From an uncultured Bacteroidales bacterium (GTDB lineage: Bacteria > Bacteroidota > Bacteroidia > Bacteroidales > P3), in contig CALEPD010000164.1 of assembly GCA_937910265.1 (NCBI GenBank), positions 1 to 10,637 of the forward strand: a stretch of DNA of 10,637 bases. Direction: 5' to 3'. The notes under the pieces were generated by a model. It saw only the letters and a list, made by a program, of their open reading frames with translations, made no database searches and was not told the DNA's origin. Shown piece after piece: positions 5,839 through 10,637 of this stretch. Within the stretch, counting starts at the first letter, position 1, and each line of letters opens with the position of its first letter. The position numbers and the translations under genes are program-made.

Positions 5839-8517
5839 ATGAATATCAAATCATTCAGAATCCGTGCCAGTTACCCCAACTTCTATATGGTAAGACTTTA
5901 TGCCGACCGAGGTAATGGAGTTTTCGACTTTGACAATGAAGACCCGAACAACCAATTGGAAGGCAACAAACCCGGAACTATCATCTACACACTCGACGAT
6001 GACCAACAGCACGAACTTCCACCCCGCTGGTATGATATGTACTATCTGCTCAAGCTGAAAGACGAAGAGCAAAAACGCTATTTGAAAATGCTGTTGGAAG
6101 AGCGTTTCGGCGAAGCGGGATACAACACTGGCGAACCGTTTGAAAAGATAGTAAACGACGAACTAATACAACAGCGCCATTCGTTTTTAGAAGAATGCAA
6201 AAGATATGTCAAAGAGCATCCACTCACCGACGACGAATACCTTATAACCTCGCTGAACAAGCAGGATTTCACCGATGAGGAGATAAGCCACAAAGGACGT
6301 GTGTTAAAGGAATTGACACAGAATTGCTATCCAGTGCCCGACTTTGTCATACTCACCGCCAAATCGTTCAACCATCCTGAAATGCTGGAGTCTCTGATAA
6401 AGAAAGCCATCAACAACCTCGAAATCATGACCAACAGCAAACTTGGCGACACCCACAGTCCGCTGGTGTTTGCCATACGATGCGCCATGCCTCAGTACAT
6501 TCCCGGACTTATGCCCACATTGCTGAATATCGGAGTGACCCATCAAGCATACAAAGGATTGCGCAACAATCATGAGGACAGCATGGCCAACCGTGTATAT
6601 CTGAGCACCCTGCACAACATCAGCGAAATGCTCGGCATCGAACACCGCTACCAAACCACCGATATCGAATTGTCGACAGAGATGCAGTTCAAACGCATCG
6701 AAGAGTTGGAAAAGAAGATACGCCAATCGCGCGAAGACGGAGAGCGTCTGCTCAACGACGCACCCTACCAAGTAGAATGCCTGATAAAATATGTACGCGA
6801 CTTTTACCGACAAAACCAAGATCTCATACTCACATTTATGCAAGGCAAACAGGCTTCGCCGTCGTTAATACTACAACGTATGGTATGGACCATCGGCAAC
6901 AACGAATCGTACCCTGGCGTGCTTTACAGCCGTCACAGCCGCACAGGTATAGGAAAACAGATAGAGAGCTATCGCAACATTTTCGGCGAGGAAATCATGA
7001 CCGGTGACGTCACGTCGGACGATTTGTCGTACAGCGACCGAAACGAAATCATCGGCAGTTTCCCGGCAGTGTACCATTTTCACCCGCTGCTGAAGAAGTT
7101 AGAGTCGAAATACAAATCGCCTGTCACCATCGAATTTGCTGTCGAAACCCGCCCCAACCGACTCAGTCTTTTCTCGGTGCTGCAACTTAACATATCGGAA
7201 ATGACGGGGCGTGCCGCATTGATATCGGCCATCACGCTGCGAAACGAAGGCCTTATCGACGACTCGGGAGTGATGGACCTCATAAAGCCTTATCACTTAA
7301 GACAAATCATCTCGGCAGCGATTGACGACTCGTCGTTCGACAAACTGCAATTTTTCGGCAAAGGTCTGAGTGTGCTGCCGCGCACCGCCATCACCTGCAT
7401 GCTTTGCTTTTCGGCGGCCAAGGCTCGCGAGTTGAAATCCAAAGGCGAGAATGTTTGTCTCTGCCAAGACCGTTTCATACCCGAAGACACCATCACCCTT
7501 AACGAGGTGGACGCCATACTCAGCATGACGCCTGCTGCCATACATGTTGTGACCGCCTGCCGGGGCTATGGCATACCGGCTTTCATGAACCTCAATAACC
7601 ACGGCATACGCCGCATAGGAAACAGCATTGTCAACGAGGATGGACTTGTAATCAACGAAATGGACCATGTGACCCTATCGAGTAAACGACAAACCATTTA
7701 CAAAGGCGTTGCGGTATTCAAACCAGCACGATTCACCAAATACCTGGAGAACGAATCGGTTGAGCTGACCGACGAAGAGTCGCAGTTTTTCGGAGAGATG
7801 AAGCAGGCGTATGTCCAATACCAAAACATAGTCACATCGGACAAAGCCAGCTACATCAACGATATAAACAAGTTGGCACGACTTATCAGATGCGACCTGC
7901 AAAACAAGCCTCAAACTGCCAAAGACATCGTAAACAGTTGGTACAACGACCATGTAGAGTTGTATGTGAAGCAGGTGCTTGAAAGCAAGATGGGAGACCA
8001 CCAAGACCAATCTCGCCTGTTCAACCTGCTTGAAAACGACCGTAAAATAGACTGTTTGAAAAGAGCCTCGGAAATATGTATGGCGAAGGGACTTTCGGGG
8101 CTGAAGGCCGGAAGCTTCATGCTGGGTCGATTTGTTGCCAAACCCCTGCCTGTGTCGATATGGAACCGCATAAGCAACAAGATAGTAGCTTTTCTACTCA
8201 ATGAATATGTGATGTACGAGAAATACCTCCATGTACTTCAGGAGGTGGGCGAAATAAGACTTGCCCGTGCACACTCACGCATCGAGACCGAAGGCATCAG
8301 CAACATGAACATCCAGAACTTCAACATCGACACTTTTGTGCCGCTGATATACTCGTGCCACCAATGGAACATAGTGGCCGAGGAACTTGAAAAGATAGAG
8401 CATCAAGACAATACACACCTATTGATTGAAAAGCTGTCGAAACCCATCGACGAACTTTATGACCTAAGCAAACCATGGAACCAGATAATGGTTGAAAACA
8501 TGAAGAATTGCAAATAG
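5839..8517 (+). CDS. PPDK-like ATP-grasp/phosphohistidine protein lacking the PEP barrel, with novel extensions
   Basis: The 892-residue cytoplasmic protein aligns by eye with the first two domains of pyruvate phosphate dikinase (PPDK). Lys152 in SHKGRVL and YPVPDFVILT (164-173) match the N-terminal KG...PVPPGFxIT segment. FAIRCAMPQYIPGLMPTLLNIGV (211-233) is written here only by its key residues Arg214, Pro222, Gly223 and Asn230, and matches the R...MPGMMDTVLNLGL element. LILQRMVW (343-350) and PVTIEFAV (428-435) continue the ATP-grasp fold. A swivelling domain follows from KGLSVLP (508) with HVVTACRGYGIP (569-580), where His569 falls on the catalytic phosphohistidine, and INEMDHVTL (605-613). 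The PPDK C-terminal PEP/pyruvate barrel is absent; residues about 640-892 are helical and unrecognised. Residues 1-145 are also extra. The position of the nucleotide-binding Arg after the LQ motif appears to be Asn451. The acceptor is unknown. It lies 25 bases after the peptidase gene, in the same operon. Confidence 0.82.
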   Translation: MNIKSFRIRASYPNFYMVRLYADRGNGVFDFDNEDPNNQLEGNKPGTIIYTLDDDQQHELPPRWYDMYYLLKLKDEEQKRYLKMLLEERFGEAGYNTGEPFEKIVNDELIQQRHSFLEECKRYVKEHPLTDDEYLITSLNKQDFTDEEISHKGRVLKELTQNCYPVPDFVILTAKSFNHPEMLESLIKKAINNLEIMTNSKLGDTHSPLVFAIRCAMPQYIPGLMPTLLNIGVTHQAYKGLRNNHEDSMANRVYLSTLHNISEMLGIEHRYQTTDIELSTEMQFKRIEELEKKIRQSREDGERLLNDAPYQVECLIKYVRDFYRQNQDLILTFMQGKQASPSLILQRMVWTIGNNESYPGVLYSRHSRTGIGKQIESYRNIFGEEIMTGDVTSDDLSYSDRNEIIGSFPAVYHFHPLLKKLESKYKSPVTIEFAVETRPNRLSLFSVLQLNISEMTGRAALISAITLRNEGLIDDSGVMDLIKPYHLRQIISAAIDDSSFDKLQFFGKGLSVLPRTAITCMLCFSAAKARELKSKGENVCLCQDRFIPEDTITLNEVDAILSMTPAAIHVVTACRGYGIPAFMNLNNHGIRRIGNSIVNEDGLVINEMDHVTLSSKRQTIYKGVAVFKPARFTKYLENESVELTDEESQFFGEMKQAYVQYQNIVTSDKASYINDINKLARLIRCDLQNKPQTAKDIVNSWYNDHVELYVKQVLESKMGDHQDQSRLFNLLENDRKIDCLKRASEICMAKGLSGLKAGSFMLGRFVAKPLPVSIWNRISNKIVAFLLNEYVMYEKYLHVLQEVGEIRLARAHSRIETEGISNMNIQNFNIDTFVPLIYSCHQWNIVAEELEKIEHQDNTHLLIEKLSKPIDELYDLSKPWNQIMVENMKNCK

Positions 8518-8580
8518 AGACTGTACACAACGACAATACATAATACCCTTCACAACATAACACATATACAATAAAAAGAA

Positions 8581-9438
8581 ATGTCCTCAATATTGATAGT
8601 TATGCCTATATTGGCAATATTGATGTTTCTGATAGGAACAGAGATACGACAAGTTGCATTTAAAGAAATCATCAAGCAACCGCTTCCCGTCCTCATAGGA
8701 TTGGCCGGACAGCTGATAGTACTGCCGATGATAGCCTTGTCGATTGGATTGATATTAAACCTCAAGCCGATATATTTTGCCGGCTTAATGCTCATTGCCC
8801 TGTCGCCAGGCGGAAGCTCGTCGAATGTATTCTCGCTGATAGCCAAGGGGAATATCGAATTGTCGGTGTTGCTGACCCTGCTCAGCAGCATTATAACAAT
8901 AGTAACACTTCCCATTGCCATGAATCTGCTTTCGCAGCATCTGCTGAGCGACACCATTGTCACAACCGATATGATTGGGGTGAAAATTGTACTTCAGAAC
9001 ATACTTCTGACCATCATACCCATCATAATGGGATTTGCGATGCGATTGATATGGCCAAAAGCGACAGAGAAAATATCGAAAGTATTGAACAAGATCGCAC
9101 TGCCGGCACTGCTTGTCTTGGTGTTTATTTTCATGTTGCAGCACTCACAAGAAATCGGCGACAACATAGTGGAGCTCGGTGGAGCGGTGTCGGTGTTGAT
9201 TATTGCGGCCATAGTATGCAGTTCGATGCTGTCGCGTGTTTGCAAACTCTCGGTACCCACACGAAGAACCATTGTTATAGAAGTCGGCATGCAAAACGCA
9301 GCACAAGCCATGGCCATTGCCACTTCGCCCTTTGTGTTCAACAACCATCAAATGGCAATTCCAGCCATATTATATTCACTGCTGATGAATGTGATTTTAA
9401 TTGTGTATGTGGTGTTTGTAAAAAACCGAACAAAGTGA
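8581..9438 (+). CDS. Bile acid:sodium symporter family (BASS) transporter
   Basis: This 285-residue integral membrane protein of the SBF/BASS family has about nine hydrophobic segments (roughly 3-19, 35-59, 63-75, 92-115, 133-153, 172-186, 201-217, 240-252 and 259-280). Two family signatures are clear: SPGGSSSN (75-82), equivalent to the CPGGxxSN element that helps bind sodium, and RRTIVIEVGMQNAAQA (228-243), equivalent to the RTxxxExGxQN segment of the second inverted repeat. Family members import organic anions such as bile acids, pantoate, pyruvate or other carboxylates with sodium. The substrate cannot be told from sequence. Length is slightly short of the usual 300 or so, with an abbreviated N-terminus but no broken motif. 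It starts 63 bases after the PPDK-like gene, with no promoter box in the gap, so it is probably the last gene of the operon. The neighbour raises a phosphoryl-acceptor carboxylate as a candidate cargo (inference). Confidence 0.9.
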   Translation: MSSILIVMPILAILMFLIGTEIRQVAFKEIIKQPLPVLIGLAGQLIVLPMIALSIGLILNLKPIYFAGLMLIALSPGGSSSNVFSLIAKGNIELSVLLTLLSSIITIVTLPIAMNLLSQHLLSDTIVTTDMIGVKIVLQNILLTIIPIIMGFAMRLIWPKATEKISKVLNKIALPALLVLVFIFMLQHSQEIGDNIVELGGAVSVLIIAAIVCSSMLSRVCKLSVPTRRTIVIEVGMQNAAQAMAIATSPFVFNNHQMAIPAILYSLLMNVILIVYVVFVKNRTK

Positions 9439-9515
9439 AGAAATAGCATACATTCCAACATAGAAGGAACGTCTAATTCCCCCGACCTCGCTTGCGGACA
9501 CAGGGTTTCCCACCA

Positions 9516-9533
9516 AAATGCAGCCATGCATTT
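9516..9533. repeat. 7-bp inverted repeat AAATGCA/TGCATTT
   Basis: AAATGCA (9516-9522) and TGCATTT (9527-9533) are separated by GCCA and form a perfect short hairpin. It is followed at once by two copies of GAGAAAGA (9536-9543 and 9549-9556) with a 13-base period. There is no T tract on either strand, so this is not a typical terminator. It may belong to a dispersed intergenic repeat. Confidence 0.45.
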
Positions 9534-9692
9534 CCGAGAAAGACTTCTGAGAAAGAATGTCCTCGCGCAACTGTTACACAAATTCTACACTATTCTCGAA
9601 TCCAACAATCACAGGTAATGAAAATGTATTTTTCAATTCAATCTAATAAGATTCCTGGAATTTCATCATTTATTTGAATCCTTTAGTATCTT

Positions 9693-9700
9693 TACATTTG
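9693..9700 (+). promoter_or_regulatory. Promoter-like -7 box TACATTTG
   Basis: TACATTTG fits TAnnTTTG, and a TTTG at 9673-9676 lies 16 bases upstream, closer than the usual Bacteroidales spacing. No plus-strand gene follows within 900 bases, so a transcript from here would be non-coding or antisense to the HNH gene. In AT-rich DNA the match may be chance. Confidence 0.25.
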
Positions 9701-9786
9701 AAAAAACATCAAAATTTCAAAAGTGAAATGACTAATAGTGACTTCTAATTTTATACTATTTCCGATTTTTGAGTGGTTTTATTCGT

Positions 9787-9794
9787 TATTTTTG
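9787..9794 (+). promoter_or_regulatory. Promoter-like -7 box TATTTTTG without a normal downstream gene
   Basis: TATTTTTG followed by CA is the same form as the box used by the lipoprotein gene. It is followed 34 bases later by ATG (9829), which opens a frame of only 19 residues that ends inside the convergent HNH gene (stop 9886-9888). A TTTG at 9768-9771 is 15 bases upstream, a short spacing. It could be a relic promoter of a displaced gene or drive antisense RNA. Confidence 0.35.
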
Positions 9795-9845
9795 CAAAGT
9801 CCGTTGAAAAAAAAGCGAACAAAACGACATGGCAAATTTACAGTT

Positions 9846-10637
9846 TTATTTCTTAATCCAACTTATCGGTATAGGTGACTCTAAATGATTGCCACGAACA
9901 TTTATAGAATTGCTTGAGGGATTATCAGACATCTGTTGTTTTGCTTTACATGCATCAGGAAATTTCTTTGTAAAAGAATCCAACATAACCCTATTAGCAC
10001 CTTTGGAAAAGTTTTCTTGGTGTGTTGGATTAACGTTTGAATGGCAAGCAATACACAGGCATTGCAGGTTACTTTCCCTGTTGTTTGTTTTCCTTCCATC
10101 CTTATGATGTACGTGGACAAACTGCCTATCCATTCTGCTTTCAGGATGGAATCCACATAGCTCACATGTATAATTCTTTTTTGTTCTGTACGCTTCTGAG
10201 ATCTTCTCCCATTTCCAAGTATACCCTTCCAGGTCCGTATCAGGCTCATGTTCACTTCCCGATTCTTCTCCGGCTGACCTTAGTATCTGTTCAAACTCAT
10301 CAGAAGTCATGTCTGAACTATAATCAAATTGTCTTGCAGCCCGAATTATCCTCAAACAATTTTTGCAGAGTGGCAATCCTGAAACCTCAACATCCCTTTC
10401 CTGACTCGTGTCAAATGCCATCACCGTACCCGTGTTAGCTCTTCTATATCGCCCTGTTCCTAATTCCTGTAAAGTGGTACAATTTGTAATATGGAATCGA
10501 GGTTTCCCCCAATCAGCCATATTGTAATTTCTCATATATAGGAAAATCTGTTGCTTATTACCTGAATCAGGATTGACGTAGAAGATTCCCTCGGCAGTAA
10601 TCTCCACCTCTCCTTGTTGTACATTCGAGAGGCTGAC
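9846..10637 (-). CDS. HNH endonuclease (partial, N-terminus beyond the right edge)
   Basis: The frame is open to the right edge (263 residues visible), so the true start is probably outside the window. Numbering from the edge, a probable zinc-binding module has H49-x3-C53 (FHITNC) and C91-x2-C94 (LCKNCL). An acidic linker (about 110-136) leads to a C-terminal HNH nuclease domain: C158-x2-C161, HVHHKDG (175-181) with the catalytic HH pair, N190 in ESNLQCL, and C195-x2-C198-H199. All core metal and catalytic residues are present, so it should be active on DNA. The tail after 210 is unstructured. I associate the H-C/C-C module before an HNH domain with uncharacterised bacterial HNH proteins, often in accessory regions. 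A defence or mobile-element role is possible but not shown, because its upstream partner is outside the window. A GTG at 10607-10605 could be an internal start, but its ribosome binding site spacing is too tight. Codons look more A/T-ended than in the operon. Confidence 0.85.
   Translation of the reverse strand, partial: VSLSNVQQGEVEITAEGIFYVNPDSGNKQQIFLYMRNYNMADWGKPRFHITNCTTLQELGTGRYRRANTGTVMAFDTSQERDVEVSGLPLCKNCLRIIRAARQFDYSSDMTSDEFEQILRSAGEESGSEHEPDTDLEGYTWKWEKISEAYRTKKNYTCELCGFHPESRMDRQFVHVHHKDGRKTNNRESNLQCLCIACHSNVNPTHQENFSKGANRVMLDSFTKKFPDACKAKQQMSDNPSSNSINVRGNHLESPIPISWIKK

Larger units (their letters stand above)
9439..9845. other. Gene-free stretch between convergent genes
   Basis: No convincing gene is present in these 407 bases. 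The first half (to about 9600) is richer in G and C and holds a 7-bp hairpin and a GAGAAAGA direct repeat. The second half is AT-rich, with an ATTTCA/TGAAAT hairpin at 9714-9729, the odd-length palindrome ATTCCTGGAAT at 9651-9661 and two plus-strand TAnnTTTG boxes. No T-tailed terminator was seen for either flanking gene. A 61-codon TTG-started frame at 9492-9677 lacks a ribosome binding site and looks spurious. Confidence 0.6.

Noticed and set aside
6304..6843. 179-residue minus-strand frame inside the PPDK-like gene
   Set aside because: It is opposite a gene with clear conserved motifs; its product shows no domain and its composition is that of a reverse shadow.
9430..9480. Weak ATTCC/GGAAC hairpin after the BASS gene as a terminator
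   Set aside because: Only four to five pairs with a mismatch and no T tract.
9585..9605. CTCGAATCC resembling a tRNA T-arm, which could mark an attachment site
   Set aside because: No acceptor stem, D-arm or anticodon arm could be fitted around it, and no integrase is visible.
10605..10607. GTG as the true start of the HNH gene
   Set aside because: The frame stays open through the edge with protein-like sequence, and the purine-rich site is only 2 bases from the GTG.
1..10637. CRISPR arrays, insertion sequences and rRNA genes
   Set aside because: No regularly spaced repeats, transposase motifs or rRNA sequence were found on either strand.

Overview
The window looks like chromosomal DNA of a member of the Bacteroidales (phylum Bacteroidota). 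The grounds are TAnnTTTG-type -7 promoter boxes, AT-rich leaders that mostly lack Shine-Dalgarno sequences, lipoproteins with Bacteroidota-style signals, and a coiled-coil lipoprotein with a C-terminal domain that I associate with this phylum. The species cannot be named from the sequence alone.

Left part, minus strand (1-3784). A long coiled-coil lipoprotein gene (3784-1751) is followed by a leader with a strong hairpin, then by murL (1644-280), and 6 bases later by the start of a murD-like gene (273 to the left edge). murL encodes a PP-loop enzyme of the UDP-MurNAc-L-Ala-L-Glu epimerase family. The partial ligase carries the GxGREG signature of MurD2. Together they would add L-Glu to UDP-MurNAc-L-Ala and then invert it to D-Glu, which replaces the usual glutamate racemase plus MurD route in peptidoglycan synthesis.

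Middle, plus strand (3907-9438). Four genes form a probable operon behind a TACTTTTG promoter: an exported, probably outer-membrane protein of unknown function; an S41-type peptidase lipoprotein that overlaps it by ATGA and has a perfect ribosome binding site; an 892-residue protein related to the N-terminal half of pyruvate phosphate dikinase; and a bile acid:sodium symporter family (BASS) transporter. The promoter faces a second box for the leftward lipoprotein gene, and a 6-bp dyad overlaps the rightward box. The 892-residue protein is the most unusual item. It keeps ATP-grasp landmarks and a candidate phospho-accepting His569, but has no PEP/pyruvate barrel and carries unrecognised N- and C-terminal extensions.

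Right part. A 407-bp stretch without a convincing gene (9439-9845) holds a GC-richer block with a hairpin and a short direct repeat, then an AT-rich tract with two plus-strand promoter-like boxes. The second box leads only to a 19-residue reading frame that runs into the 3' end of a convergent gene. That gene (10637-9846) encodes an HNH endonuclease whose N-terminus lies beyond the right edge. This end of the window looks like the border of an accessory region.
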